DNA of 64,000 nucleotides from Lepraria neglecta (GCA_033220425.1 CM065651.1:930001-994000); one strand, 5' to 3'; shown: positions 37,228-48,948, numbered from the stretch's first letter. Notes: a model not told the origin generated them from the letters alone. Translations and numbers: made by a program.

Positions 37228-37337
37228 GTCTAGTTAAGGGCATTTTGCGCCCCGGGCCACCTTCGGGCGTATTTGGAGCTTGGGGCCTGTCGCGCTTTGG
37301 CCCGGCGCTGCTGGGGCCGGGTTCGAATTTGCCGACG
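37228..37337 (-). repeat. Terminus E2 of the 17.4-kb element
   Basis: GC-rich end whose reverse complement starts CGTCGGCAAATTCGAACCC and matches the left end of the mini-element at 38423 over about 48 bp. It shares only the first 16 or so bases with E1, so the element has unlike ends. Confidence 0.85.
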
Positions 37338-38253
37338 TATATATTATAGTATATTATATATATATAAAGCTAAGCCTTAATCCTAATAGGGCAAAAGTTA
37401 TTAAGGATTTAGTATATTAGTACTTCGGGGGCGGCTGCGGGGGTAGCTTTAGGGAACTCCGCAGGCAAAAACATGTTTTTTGAGCTTTCCTTAGCCAAAT
37501 ATTTACCGAATTTCAAAATTCGAACGGCATTAGAAAGCGCATACTTGGTTCCAAAACTCATGAAATCATCTCGATATCGTATAACGTATGTGGCGCGGGG
37601 CATTGCTGCGAAGAAGTTGCGGTGCGTATTCAACTTTTGATATTCTAGGATCCGGGGGCGCCAAGCTCAATGCTTGGTATCTGCCACCGAGCTTGTGCCG
37701 CAAAAACATGGCGAAAACGCTTCTTTTGCTCACAACTTTTGCGTAAGTAGACCGACTTTAAAAATTTTGACGGTATTAGAAAGCGTATATTTGGTTTCAA
37801 AACTTATGAAATCATCTTGATATTATATAATATATATAGTGCGGGGTATTACTGCGAAGAAGTTGCGGTACGCCTTCAACTTTTGATATTCTAGGGTCCG
37901 GGGGACGCCAAGCTTAATACTTGGCATTTACTACCGAGCTACTACCTGTAAAACATAGCGAAAACGCTTCTTTTACTTATAACTATTGCGTAAATAGACC
38001 GATTTTGAAAAATTTGACGGCGTTAGAAAGCGTATACTTAGTTCCAAAACTTATAAAACCATCTTGATATTATATAATATATATAGCGCGGGGAAGTACT
38101 ACGAAGAAGTTGCGATACGTATTTCGATTTTGATATTCTTACTTGGCGCGCTAACCGAAGAAGGCAGTTAGTAGGGGAAGTATAGAGCTAATCTAGTTGG
38201 CTATAAGTGCGGAATTGCTCCGAATATCGCGATAATCTATTATTAGAAGAAAG

Positions 38254-38422
38254 ATAGATACGCCTATAATATACTAGTATATAATTATACTTTTTCTTTC
38301 GAGCTAAAGTATAATTAGTCTACTATCTACGCTAGTAATTTAGAGATTAGCGACTACTTTAATGATTTCTCTAAGAGGTACTCTCTATAAAAAATATTAA
38401 AGCGCGTCACGAAGTCTCTAAG
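38254..38422 (+). pseudogene. Flavin monooxygenase pseudogene, fragment 2
   Basis: Continues fragment 1. YNYTFSFELKYN at about 38279 matches the HxYxFSFEPNPxWS block of Baeyer-Villiger monooxygenases, followed by YASNLEISDYFNDFSKRYSL and IKARHEVS, which in the family read SxEIxxYF and IKLRHEV. It is cut inside the HEVSKACW segment by the 572-bp mini-element, with an AG duplication; the frame continues at 38997. One Trp codon has become a stop. Confidence 0.85.
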
Positions 38423-38994
38423 CGTCGACAAAATCAAACCCGACCCCAGCACCCCCGGGCCAAAGCGCGAGCTACTTCGGGGGCCCAAGGCGCCCCGGGC
38501 GCCCCTCGGGCCAAGTCACGTGTTTTCAGCCCTATATGATTTTTTTTGATGTTTAATAATCGACCGGAGCACTCGGGAACCCCCCTCTAGAGCAGCCCTG
38601 GGGGTTAACCCCAACGCGGTGCTGGAATCGATCGATTCGGGCGATTTCCTCGCGGGGGTAATGTGCGCAGATGTTGCGACCGCGTTGCGACAGCGTTGCA
38701 ATAGCGGTGCGTGACAGTAGTACGCGATAGCAGTACGCGACAGCGGTACGAGGGTGTAGCAGTGTACGCCCCGTGGGGGTTTGCCAAGGGTAGCTGCAAG
38801 ACTAGTTAGGGGGTTTCCGACGCTATCTTTTACTAATTAAAAGTTGGCCCGGGGCCTGCACGGGGCGCCCTTAGCCGTGATTGGCGTGGCCCCGGACGCA
38901 CGTCGGACCGGTTTCTGGGTAAGGCGCCCGAGCGGCCCCGGGCGCCCGCCGGGCGTCTGGGGCCACGTTCGGGCCACGTTCGATTTTGCCGACG
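38423..38994. mobile_element. 572-bp non-autonomous relative of the 17.4-kb element
   Basis: The left end is E2-type (CGTCGACAAAATC) and the right end E1-type (ending GATTTTGCCGACG), the reverse of the large element, with AG duplicated at 38421-38422 and 38995-38996. Removing it and one AG restores an open monooxygenase frame (HEVSKACW), which proves the borders. The 360-bp interior has no gene. It contains degenerate GCGACAGC/GTACGCGA repeats (38.68-38.75 kb) and a GGGGTTAACCCC palindrome near 38.60 kb. It is little RIPed, unlike its host. It is a deletion derivative that a related transposase must have moved. Confidence 0.88.
38895..38994 (-). repeat. Terminus E1 of the mini-element
   Basis: Reverse complement about 96% identical to 19972-20071 over 100 bp. 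Confidence 0.9.
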
Positions 38995-40400
38995 AGGCTT
39001 GCTAGAGCGAAGAAGAGGGTAAATAGAGTATTATAATTAAAGAGCTGGTCTCTAGTTAAACCTTCGAGGACTTATATAATATCCTTATCTAAGCTACGAG
39101 ATATCTAAATAATTAGAGATGGCCGGATATATAGGAACTCGATAGATTCAAGAGAATAATACTCTATATAGCCAAGTAGAATAATACCGTTGATTTAAAA
39201 GGAAAGTAGATTAGTCTAATAGAGAATAGGTAAGACTATATATATTATCTCTATATATATTCTAATATCTATATTAATTAGCCTATCTAGAGTCTAAACT
39301 TTATCTATAATCTAGCCTATTATTAAAATACTAACGGCGTTTATCCGCTCGCTAACTTGGATCTTATCTACTATAGATACTTTATAAAGAGTATACTCTT
39401 AGGAAGATATTAAGGCTTTCGCTAAAGATCCTAAGAAGCTAATAGTTTATTATAAGGCCAACGAGATAATAATAAATAGTATATTCGGTAAGTAATTACT
39501 TTGTACCGTTAAATAGAGACCTTATAACGTAATATACTAATATCTTAGATATCTATCTATAAGATTCGAGGTTGTAAAAGCGGTTGAAGGCTCGCTATAT
39601 AAATGAAATAAAGTAGATACTATAGAATAATAATCTTGCGGAGATCTTTATATCGAAATATAGTATCGGTTATATAAGACTTATACCTTATCTAGGTTAT
39701 TTAGAAGTAAATACCTCTACTCGTTTAATTAGTATATTACTACTTACTAAAAATAATAGATAATACGCAAAGACAATATAACCGCTATATAAAGCGGAGT
39801 AATAGAGCTTATATAAATAGGCTATATATATAAGAGTGGAGACGAGTATCCTCTCGATATACTTATTTGTACTACCGGTTTTAATACTTCTTATCGACCT
39901 CGCTTCCCTATTATCGGACCCGGTAGTATTAACCTCCAATACGACTAGGTAAACGAACTTAAATCCTATCTGGGAATTGCGACGGCAGGCTTCCCGAACT
40001 ATTATATAACACTTAGACCTTATTCCCCTATTGGAGCTGGCTCCGTAATACCTACGATTAGTAAGTCTTTATACCGCTTAAGAACCAAGAGATAGAGTAG
40101 CAGCCTACTAAATAGTATATCCCCGATCCTTATAGGAACCCAAGTCGACTATATCCTCCAATTCCTCGACTGCTACTAAACCGAACCTATCTACTCCTTC
40201 TACCCCTTCCCTAACGCCGTCTCCGACTTCGTAGCCTATATAACCTACTTTATATCCCGTACCGTCTGGTTCTAAAACTACCGTTCCCCCTTTAAATCAT
40301 TCGCTACTAACAATATACCTAGCCTCTAGCTAGGCAGTACTCTATACTATATAGAAGCGCTTAAAGAGCTACGAGCCGAGGACTAGTATAAGGTATGCTC
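38995..40400 (+). pseudogene. Flavin monooxygenase pseudogene, fragment 3 (C-terminal)
   Basis: The reading continues with SEEEGK near 39.01 kb. Next come ATRYLNN-RWPDI at about 39095-39132 (family ASGYLNxWKWPDIPG) and DLKGK-ISLIENR near 39.19 kb, the degraded NADPH site (family DLKGKxVGLIGNG). The C-terminal blocks are AGFPNYYITLRPYSPIGAGS near 39.99-40.05 kb, DYILQFLDCY near 40.15 kb, SRTVW near 40.26 kb, and SLQLGSTLYYIEAL near 40.33 kb (family PGSxLHYxExL). More than a dozen stops and several drifts occur, mostly of RIP type. This was a host gene, probably in secondary metabolism or ketone oxidation, killed by insertions and RIP. The identification is firm as a family; the substrate is unknown. 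Confidence 0.88.
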
Positions 40401-42690
40401 CTCGTTAGCGGGCCGTTCTCGCTCCGTGAGATAGGCTCCTCGCTGGCGGACCGTTGCTGCGCTCTAGGAACTGCGTCCCGCTAGCGCTACGATATTAGAG
40501 TATAGCTTAGCTTCTCGCTATTACTACGCTACTATATATAAAGGTATTCAAAGACGTGAAGTAGTTATATTACTAGTATAGTATAGATAGTTCTATATTA
40601 GAACTAATTACTAAGGACCCTTAGGAAAGAAGTAGATAGACTACTCCTTAAGCTTCTCTCTACGGGTAATATATAGCCGCTATTAGGCAGCTAGCGTACT
40701 ACTAAGAGCCTAGCTCCTAATGTCTACTAAGTCGATCGAATATTATCCTGACCTACTCCGACGCTCTACGTACTAGGAGATATCGGAATAACTTTACTAA
40801 TAAGATAGACCCTTCTAATATAATAGTTAGTATTATAATTATCTCCCTTCTTAAGTACTAGCCCTCTAGTATAAAGCTATAGCGGCGCGCCTTCGCGGCG
40901 CGTATAGAGTAGAGAGGCTAGATAGTTATTAGGTAGAGCTTATTAAAAACCTTCTAAAATCTAATAGGAAAAAGGAGGGGAAAGAGTCCCTACTTTATAT
41001 AGCTTTAAGATAATATAAGTATATCTACTATCAAAATAACGAAATTATAAGGTAAATTCGTTTCGAAGTAAATATTATATAATATTAGCTAACCGCTATC
41101 GCTATAACGAAATTATAAGGTAAATTTATTTTAAAGTAAATCTTATATAATACTAGCTAATCGCTATCGCTATATTAAAACCCTATAGATTCCCCTTTTA
41201 CTTTCTTCTTTTATAACTCCTACTACTTATAGTATATACCCTATAATCTAATATTCCTTTAGTAGGTATAGATTCTAATTAATAATAGATTACCTCGTTA
41301 TAACGACTCTCGATTCCTAAGTAAGTAGAGCTATTATAGAGTCGTCGTAAAATAATATTAATAGTTTAATAGTTAATAATAGTAATATTAGTAGTAGCCG
41401 TAGTAGAAGTAAATATAATTTAATACGCAAGAGCCCCGTTATTAGGGTACCGCTAATGTTTATAGTAGCGGACCTTCTATATAGACTATACCTTCGGGTA
41501 TAAATATAGTACTACTATAGATTAGTATCTCCTTATACTTAGTATAAGAGGGTATAATATAGAGTAAACCGTTATATTATAGTATAGATATTATTTAATA
41601 TTCTATCTACGTTCCGCTAATATTAAAGATACTACTAGAGTTTAGGGTAGAGGTTCGGGTACTCGCTATCGAGTTAGCTAGTAGTATAGCGGCGGCGGGC
41701 GTGTCACGCCCGTTAGTCTAGTATATTAGGGACCTACTTCGGTAGGTTATCTAGTAGTATAAGGACTATAGTATAACCCCCGCTATATCGGGTAATTAGT
41801 TAGCTTAGCAGGTAGCTGACCTAGAGGGGAGGGTACGAGTATTAGTAAGATATCTAAATCTACAAGTTAACTCCGCTAACTCGCTATAGAAGATAAGTTA
41901 TATTCTATTCTTTCCTTCTCTATCCTTCTATTATACCGCTATCCTTAACTCCGCTTATACGCCTTATACCCTATATATATACTAACTAATTTTTTCTAGG
42001 ATAAATTAGAAGGGCTATATATTATAAATATAGAGGTAAGTATAGTAGAAGAGGAGAGTAATAAGGAAGAAGAGGAGGAAGGGGAGGAAGAGAAGGAAGA
42101 GGGGTTTAGAGAAAGTAGAGAGGATAATAAAGAGGAGGTAGAGAAAGAAGAGGAGATAGAGGAAGTAAAGGAGATAGAGGAAGAAGAGAAGGTAGAGGAA
42201 GAGGAGGTAAGCTCTAGTATACCGTATACTATCGCTATATACTAAGTTATATAGCTACCTATAAGCTAATCTCGGAGTAATATTATTCGGGGTACTATAT
42301 TAGAGGAGTAGGGGGAGAGGAGGATAGAGGAGAGGAGGGTAGTAAGGAGGGAGAAGAGAAGAGAGAGGAGGAGAGCTATAAAAGTAGTAAAGAGAGTAAG
42401 CGGTATTACTCTACTACTACTCCTTATACTAACTTTCTTACTTTTTCCTTTTAGTATTCTAGTATTTAGTATTAGGTACTTACTATTTAAAAGAATCAAG
42501 ATAACTTTCTCCTACGCTTCCTTCTATATCCTATATACTCCTTATATTCGCCTATACCTTAATAGCTCCCTACTAATACTCCTTAATTATTTTATAATAG
42601 TACTATAACCGCTCCACCCGTTCCTTTACTAATAGTATCTCCCCCTTTAGGGAACTATCCCTAGCTTCCTAATAAATTTCGGGGTTATAA
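40400..42690. other. RIPed DNA, mostly unrecognised
   Basis: There is no readable gene. 40.40-40.50 kb has two GCTCCTCG(T/C)-AGCGG direct repeats. 41036-41172 is a 68-bp tandem pair (GAAATTATAAGG at 41041 and 41109). 41697-41713 is a short GC hairpin (CGGGCGTG and CACGCCCG). 42.03-42.39 kb is purine-rich on the plus strand (GGAGGAAG-type runs), which looks like coding DNA for an acidic stretch or a simple repeat. Confidence 0.4.
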
Positions 42691-42870
42691 CTATATCCTG
42701 CAAAAACCAAGATATTATCTAAATATACTATATATATTATATCAATTAGGCCTATAAAGGCCTAATTAATATATACTTAGAAAGTAGTAGGGGTATTTAC
42801 TAACCTAAATAGTGTAATAAGATATTTAAAGTAACTATAATACGTGCGGAACGCTGTCTTTGTCACGGCT
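42690..42870 (-). mobile_element. Fragment of a Ty3/gypsy reverse transcriptase
   Basis: The minus-strand reading shows the conserved RT core up to the YLD-type catalytic site near 42.71 kb. The rest of the element is not recognisable on either side. Old and broken. Confidence 0.6.
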
Positions 42871-43199
42871 TGGCCTTTGCTTACTATTGGTACCGATACG
42901 CGTAGTATAGAGTATGGTTATCGAACGTTCGATTATTGCTTATCGCTCATGGCTAGCGGCTTGGCGCGTCTCCAAGACGCGTAGGCTTTATATATCTATC
43001 TTCTCTCCTTAGATATATTCTTCTAGTTATACTTCACCCCTATTAACTCGCTCTAGGTAGGCCCCTAATATTAGAATATATCTTATCCTTATCCCGCCCT
43101 CGTACGCTTGTCAGCGAGGTTAAATAAACGGTAGGGCTCGTAAGCCGGTTAGCAAGCATAAATAAACGACGCGGAAGGTCCCTGAGTCTATACTACAGG

Positions 43200-44720
43200 A
43201 GTAGTTACTAAGGCTATACTACTAGAGAGCTCTACGGAGTATAAGAACGATATACTAGTCTACCTATAGCCAATACGAGTTGCCGTATTGAAGAAGAAAA
43301 AAACACCCCTATACCAAAACAACCGACTATATACGCTATGGCACGAGTCTAACCAGGCGAATCCTTACCCTAGGATACGGAGTAATAGCGCGACGATATC
43401 CTACAATAAGCGCAAGCACATCGACATATATCAATTATCCCTTAAGATATATCTGCCGGTACTAAAGATGCTAAGACTCTATAGGATATTAGTAATATAC
43501 CGCAATTGTAGTACTAGGCCAAGTATTAGCCGGTTTAGCTACTATAATCCCTCGAAGAACTCCGTTAGGAGCGTGACGCCGCCCTCTTCTATATTAAAGA
43601 ATAGAGTAATATAGTCGATAAGGTCGATCGAGCCAACGACGCTACTATATCGGCCTAATACTAGAAGAAAGTAGCTTAAGAGAAGGTCCGAACGCTATAA
43701 TCGCAGAATATAGATCTAGAAGATCGGAATACTCGTTAGGAGGAACGTATTACTAAATTATAAGCGGATAGATCTCTCTAGCGCTAGGAGACTCCAAGTT
43801 TAATAGTTAGCGGTTCAAAGACTCGTATACCAAAGGTACCCGATCTACTACTATATTACAAGATAGATAGCGACCTTACTATCGAGGACTAGATCTAGCG
43901 AATTCGCGACAAGCTTATAATTAACGAGGATTACTTTAAGGATAACGCTACCTAAGTAATCTATATCATCTCTTATATAGGAGACACTATAGTAAAGTAT
44001 ATCCAAGCCTATCGAACGAACGATCCCGAGCACTTCACGAATCTAGAAGAAGTCTTTAGTACGTTAAGCGATATTATAGGGAATCCGAATAAGAAGGACG
44101 ATATATACTATAGTTTCAAGACGCTAAGATAGAAGGCTACCGATACCTTTGCTACCTTCTTCTCCTAGTTCCGTATATATACTAACTACCTAAAGCTAGA
44201 CAAGGAGACTATAATCGATGAGTTAAAGGATAAAGTCAATCTCCGCCTATAAGATACGATTGTAGCTACCCCTTATAACTTCCGCACCTTAAAGGAGCTT
44301 AGTAACTTATATTAGCGGGTAGATAATTAACAGCGCTATATAAGCGAGAAGCGTGAGCGAATAGTATCGGCTTTAACACGCTCGTTAACTCGGACTCCGC
44401 CAGCTACGAATCGACGTACCTTACCTATATACGTTCCCCCTACGAAACGACAATCTATTGAACCTACTATCGTTATCGTACCTCGCTATCCTATATTACC
44501 TCGTAAAGACGGACCTCTAACCAAGCTACAAGACTCTAAGCGATACTATATTTGTGACAAGGAAGGGTATTTTACTATAGACTACCCTGAGAAGAGAAAG
44601 GAGACCGTTTAAAGGATATAGGACGAAGTAGGCGAAGCCGATAAAGGAGAGGAGGAAAAGGTACCTAGCGATATTAGCGAGATAGAAGACTACTCGGAGT
44701 TAGAAAACTAGAAGTTCTCA
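43200..44720 (+). mobile_element. LTR-retrotransposon gag region, fossil
   Basis: Plus-strand capsid-type gag reading from about 43.7 kb with a zinc-knuckle remnant near 44.55 kb and an acidic tail. The family is Ty3/gypsy by the gag layout. No pol follows in the expected frame and no LTR pair could be placed, so this is a partial copy with many breaks. Confidence 0.65.
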
Positions 44721-45660
44721 GGGAAGTCGCCCTTAAGGACCTGCTATTCTTATTATCGATAGATATCTATAATCTATATAGCAGAAGATTATTTATATAC
44801 CCTATTATATTGCTTACTTAAGGAAAAGAATACTAATCTAAAGCCCTTACTAATACTAGTACTACTATATATTCATTTATCGATGAAAAAGAAGCGTAAC
44901 TACTTTCTAAACATCGCGCTTTCCCAAAAGTTGCTAGGAAATCCCGAGTTGCCGAGCGCGCCGGTAGGGCTAATAGTTACGTTCAGCGGAATTAGCAACT
45001 CAATATTACTAATAGTATCAAATCAGCTCGATCTATAACTCAATACTGCCGATTTAACGATGTTAGGTTAGTTAGCAATTAGATATTGCTATTAGTATAA
45101 TATATAACCAATTAGCAATTAGATATTACTGCCAGTATAATATCTAACTAATTAGCAATTAGATGTTACTATTAGTATAATATCTAACCAATTAGCATGT
45201 CCATTATACGTTTAGCTAGCTATTAGCTCAATTAATAATATAACGCTACTAATATATAGCTACCAGTTTTCTTTTATTATGATTGATTACTTCTTATATA
45301 GTCTATATATTTCTACCAATTAGTAGCTATATATCTTCTATACAAGATATAAGTAGGTAGTCAAATCTAAATAAAGTCTTCTATATATATAATCCGTTTG
45401 AAATATAGCTACTATCAATAGCTCCTTTAGTATATAAAAGCTCGTTATTAGTAATATCAATATAAGTTTAACTCGCGCTTATACTAATCCTTCTTTAACT
45501 TCTTTATAGGTTATTTAACTATACTTTCCTCGATTCTATAATAATCTATTATCCGCTAATCCGACTATATCTTCTACTCCTTATAATTCAAGTAAATAAC
45601 CGAGATAGAGAGTTGCGACGCCTAGTTACCGAATTATTAGCGGTACCTAGCAAAACTCTA
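44720..45660. other. RIPed spacer, possible LTR-like segment
   Basis: No gene is readable. From 45061 there is a TGTTAG start, three 40-bp repeats and a TATATAAAAG box near 45.44 kb, which would suit a solo LTR, but no matching end was found. Low confidence. Confidence 0.3.
45071..45196 (+). repeat. Three 40-bp tandem repeats
   Basis: TTAGCAATTAGAT starts recur at 45072, 45112 and 45152, with a partial start at 45192; spacing is 40 bp. Confidence 0.88.
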
Positions 45661-45701
45661 GTAGATCAGGGGCGTATATATTTCGCCCTTTTTTGCCCTT
45701 G

Positions 45702-45804
45702 TCCGATTAGTATCCGACTTAGGTTTTATACTATCCGAGTAGTATCTAACTTAGGTTTTATACTATCCGAGTAGTATCCGACTCGGGTTTACCCTATCCG
45801 AGTT
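45702..45804. repeat. TCCGACTCGG-type motif cluster, left end of element 2
   Basis: Repeats of TATCCGACTTAGGTTTTATA and CTATCCGAGTAGTATC alternate four times; the core is TCCGAGT/ACTCGGA. Confidence 0.8.
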
Positions 45805-45899
45805 AGATGAATATTTAGCTAGACGTTTCTTAATATTTCTTCTCGTAGTTTATAGTCTTATCGCTATTATTTCAGTAAAGTATCGCTATAGATACTTAA

Positions 45900-48800
45900 T
45901 ATCCGACGAATTTGCTCCCTGTCTTCCCCGATAGACTTTATATACAATACCGCGAGCTTAATAACCTCCCTACTCTTTAGCTTACCGAAGTACCCGAATA
46001 TTAGTAATATACGAGGGCTATAGACTCGATACTGAAGTAAGTAAATATTATACGCGTAAGATACTATATAGCCTACTAATATAATATAGCTATAATTAAA
46101 TATACCGAAGAGAGGATTAATACTACTATAGTAATTAAAACTATAGGTTAGTTCTTTATATTAGAGGTTTTCCTTAAAACTAAAGCCTTAACTTTAGACG
46201 TAGCGAGGGCGGTTAGTAGCAGTATCTCTTCCGCTCTATCGACCTAGATATATTTATAGTATTATCTCTCTTCCTTTTAAGGGTTTTTACTTAGGTTTAT
46301 AGTATTACCTAAGAAGGATTTAGTAGGAATTTAGCGTAGATTCGTCGCGCTGCCTTAGAATTATTTATTAGGAATTTAGGGTAATATATCGTAGTATATT
46401 AGTTCTAGTCGATGAAACTATTAATATAGAATATCTCTTTTCTTCTAACTATTCCCGGTACTAGATAAGTACTTCGCTCGATATTTAGTAGTCTATAGAA
46501 GCGGCGAGCGCCTATTATTCGAGGATTAAGTATAAGCGATACCCGTATCTTTTCAACTTCGACTATTCTATAGTAGTCTTATACCTACCCTAGATATTAA
46601 TAATTAAAGACTTCTATAAGGGTAGCCTATATATAAGTAGATCGTTACTTAAAGTCTCTATTACTAAGATCCTTTACCTCTATAACGACTAAGATTTTAC
46701 CGACTAACTTTCCCTCCTATATAGTTTCCGGGTTTTAACTCTTATAGTCTTATTCTTAGATCTATATATAATCTCTACGCTAGGTAAAATACTATAAATG
46801 TTTATAAGGTCTATAGACTACTAAATCCTTATAGAGATATCCTAAATTAGAGGAGTCCTCTCCTATAGTCTTCCAATATACGAGGCCCGAATAGATATAG
46901 ATCGGGTAGCTCTTAACCTAGCTATAGTCTGCCTCCCTTCTATCGATATCTAGGTTCGAGGTTATACTACCTCTGCTTAGCGTTTTCGCTTAGTATACCT
47001 TAAGAAACGCAGCTAGGCTTTAGAGAAACCCAGCTATATTTAGCTATTCAGCTATATCTCTCGCCATTCGCTAGTAACGACTATCGTATTTATATAGGTA
47101 TCTTAATATATAGCGCTCTTCTATATCTACTCGCTATCCTAGTTAGTATAGATCTAGGAGGATCCTAGCCTTTATACTTTTCTTGTCTTCTTATTTTCTC
47201 CTCTAACTAAGTAATATAGGCTCCGTCTCTTAGAAATTTTTAATATCCTATATAATTATTAACTTGATATAGCGTTCGTTATATTCTATTAATTACTCCT
47301 AGTAATCCTTATACTTATTTATTCGGTTATAGTAATTCTTTAGTAATATTAGATATACCCTTTCCGAGGCTTAGGTACTATATCTATCCGGTAGACCGTA
47401 GTATCTAATTATATTAATATAATAACTAATACTATAGAATTTGGGAAAGTTAAAAGTTTACTCGCCCGTTTTCTTATTAACTAGCCTATATTTTCGAAAT
47501 ATCTCCTTAAGTAGATTAATCCTTTCTAATACTATATTTATATATTCTAGTATCGCTTTATTATAGAATCGGTATCTTATAAGTATAATAAAGTTAACGA
47601 TAGCTCGTCTCGTATATAGTATATCTAGGTTTTTTTCGGATAATAGAGGAGCGAAGACGAGTATTATAATCTATAATATCTCTTTACTCTCCTCTCCTAT
47701 CTATTAGCTTAGCTTACTAAACTCCCGAAATCGCCTTAGCTTAGTAAATTTAGGTATAGCTTGAAACCGAGCGTCGATTAAGGCTTATACCTTAAGCTTT
47801 ATTCGTCCCTCTCCGATATACTCCCTAAGCTAGTCTAGGAGGTAGTTTAATAGCCCTTTAACTATTAATTAGTATAATATATTAAACGTCTATAGTTAGT
47901 AGACGTTAACTACGAAGTGGCCGTCTATAAAGTTAGGCCGGTTATATACTATTATATCTAGTAATACCCTAGGCGTATTCTTATCGTACGTTTTTTATAT
48001 CTATAACTACTCTATAGTCTATTTAGATATTCGCTTTAGATATAGTTTTTTAGGATATAGTCGTTCCTATTTATTTAGCGGTACTAAATAGACCGGATAG
48101 TATTTACTACTCTTGATCGAGGTTATTAAAACTTGTTCCTCGTAGTCGCCTAGTATAGATACGAGTATTAGGTAGTATTATTATATTCGTTCGTCTATTA
48201 TATAATAAGAATCCCCTTTAGCGCTAGCTCCTTAAGTACTTTAAAAGAATATTATTAGTATATTAAGTAAGATCCGTATTTCGGCCGGCTTACCCTCGAC
48301 TATAAGCCCTATAGTATAGTAATATACCTCGGCTTTTATACTGTTATAGACTAATAGTACTAGTCTAAGCAATATTATCCCCGACCGAACCTATACCTAT
48401 TAAATACCTCGATCGAGGTTACTAATAGTAATATAGACTGGCTATACCTATTAATCTCTATATATTTATAACAAATGGGTCTTGTCTAACGATATTATAA
48501 CCGGTACTACTATTAAGCTATTAGGGAGCTTATCTTGTATCTCCTACTACTAGCGGGCTATATATATCTTACTAACGATTAGACCCCCGTCAAGGTTTCG
48601 CTAGCGTATTAGTATATAGTTAATACTTAAATTAAAAGGTTTATATCCGATAAGAGTTCGTATTATACCTATTATATCGAAGTAGAGTATATAATATATT
48701 CTAGTCGTCTCGTCCGGTTAAATCGATAGGATACTAAACGCTTGCCGAGACTATCTACTAGTAGTAGCAGAATACTTTATAGTATATAGCTTGGCTTTTA

Positions 48801-48940
48801 GTTATAGAGCGCTATTAAAGCTATAGAGTCCGTAGAAAGGTCGTAATCGAGTATCTTTAAAGAAATTATCTATTATACCGCTAGATAGTCAGGTATTATA
48901 TATCTATAAAGCTAGGGTATAATTAGCTTCTAAATAGAAA
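45900..48940 (-). pseudogene. Plavaka-type transposase of element 2, RIP-dead
   Basis: The minus-strand reading shows the Plavaka blocks in order. First is LPNSLIVVPVIISLDKTHL near 48.5 kb (family PVILASDKTxLTxxSGD). Next is WTFNILYWLIVKGLLNYLLDW near 47.85 kb (family HQLLKGxFKDHLxxW). FNFPKFYSISYYINIIRYYG is near 47.4 kb, followed by an NRINKYKDYQELIE segment near 47.3 kb. It has diverged well away from the transposase of element 1. Stops are RIP-type and numerous. The C-terminal part toward 45.9 kb is poorly readable. Confidence 0.78.
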
Positions 48941-48948
48941 GGGTACTA

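Larger units (their letters stand above)
19972..37337. mobile_element. 17.4-kb Plavaka-type (EnSpm/CACTA-related) DNA transposon
   Basis: The ends read CGTCGGCAAA on the left and the complement TTTGCCGACG on the right, with a TA duplication on each side. Comparison with the uninterrupted repeat at 15603-16334 shows exactly this block as the insertion. Inside are, in order, GC-rich terminus E1, motif cluster, unrecognised plus-strand coding-like DNA (20.9-23.9 kb), a minus-strand coding-like block (24.0-25.13 kb), the Plavaka transposase (minus, 25.2-28.42 kb), an SNF2-type helicase (plus, 28.7-32.8 kb), a low-RIP patch, a partial second helicase (35.1-36.7 kb), a 62-bp tandem array, and GC-rich terminus E2. 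All coding parts are RIP-dead. The large size and helicase cargo are unusual for the superfamily as I know it. Confidence 0.85.
19867..38253 (+). mobile_element. Monomer-built repeat, copy 2, split by the 17.4-kb Plavaka element
   Basis: The left part is 19867-19971 and the right part 37338-38253, about 1.02 kb without the inner insertion. The left part matches copy 1 from ACAAGTRAGT through the hairpin; the right part resumes where copy 1 continues (ATAGTATATT then TATATAAAGC) and has three monomers about 236-247 bp apart (near 37.46, 37.70 and 37.95 kb) versus two in copy 1. It ends ATTAGAAGAAAG like copy 1, with a 6-bp duplication around it. Copy 1 therefore acts as the empty-site reference for the large element. 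Confidence 0.82.

Noticed and set aside
19972-38994. One 19-kb element bounded by the two near-identical E1 ends.
   Set aside because: The E2 ends at 37337 and 38423, the TA and AG duplications, the paralogous empty site and the restored monooxygenase frame show two separate insertions of opposite orientation.
42266-42499. Minus-strand open frame of 77 codons.
   Set aside because: It is the complement of a purine-rich tract; Ser/Leu-rich low complexity without domain support.
42859-43200. TGTCACGG as the start of an LTR upstream of the gag fossil.
   Set aside because: The first bases overlap a readable reverse-transcriptase fragment on the other strand and no partner LTR is in the window.
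45061-45660. Possible solo LTR (TGTTAG start, TATA-like box, U3-like repeats).
   Set aside because: No complementary CA end, no second copy and no target duplication could be found, so it is mentioned only as a spacer.
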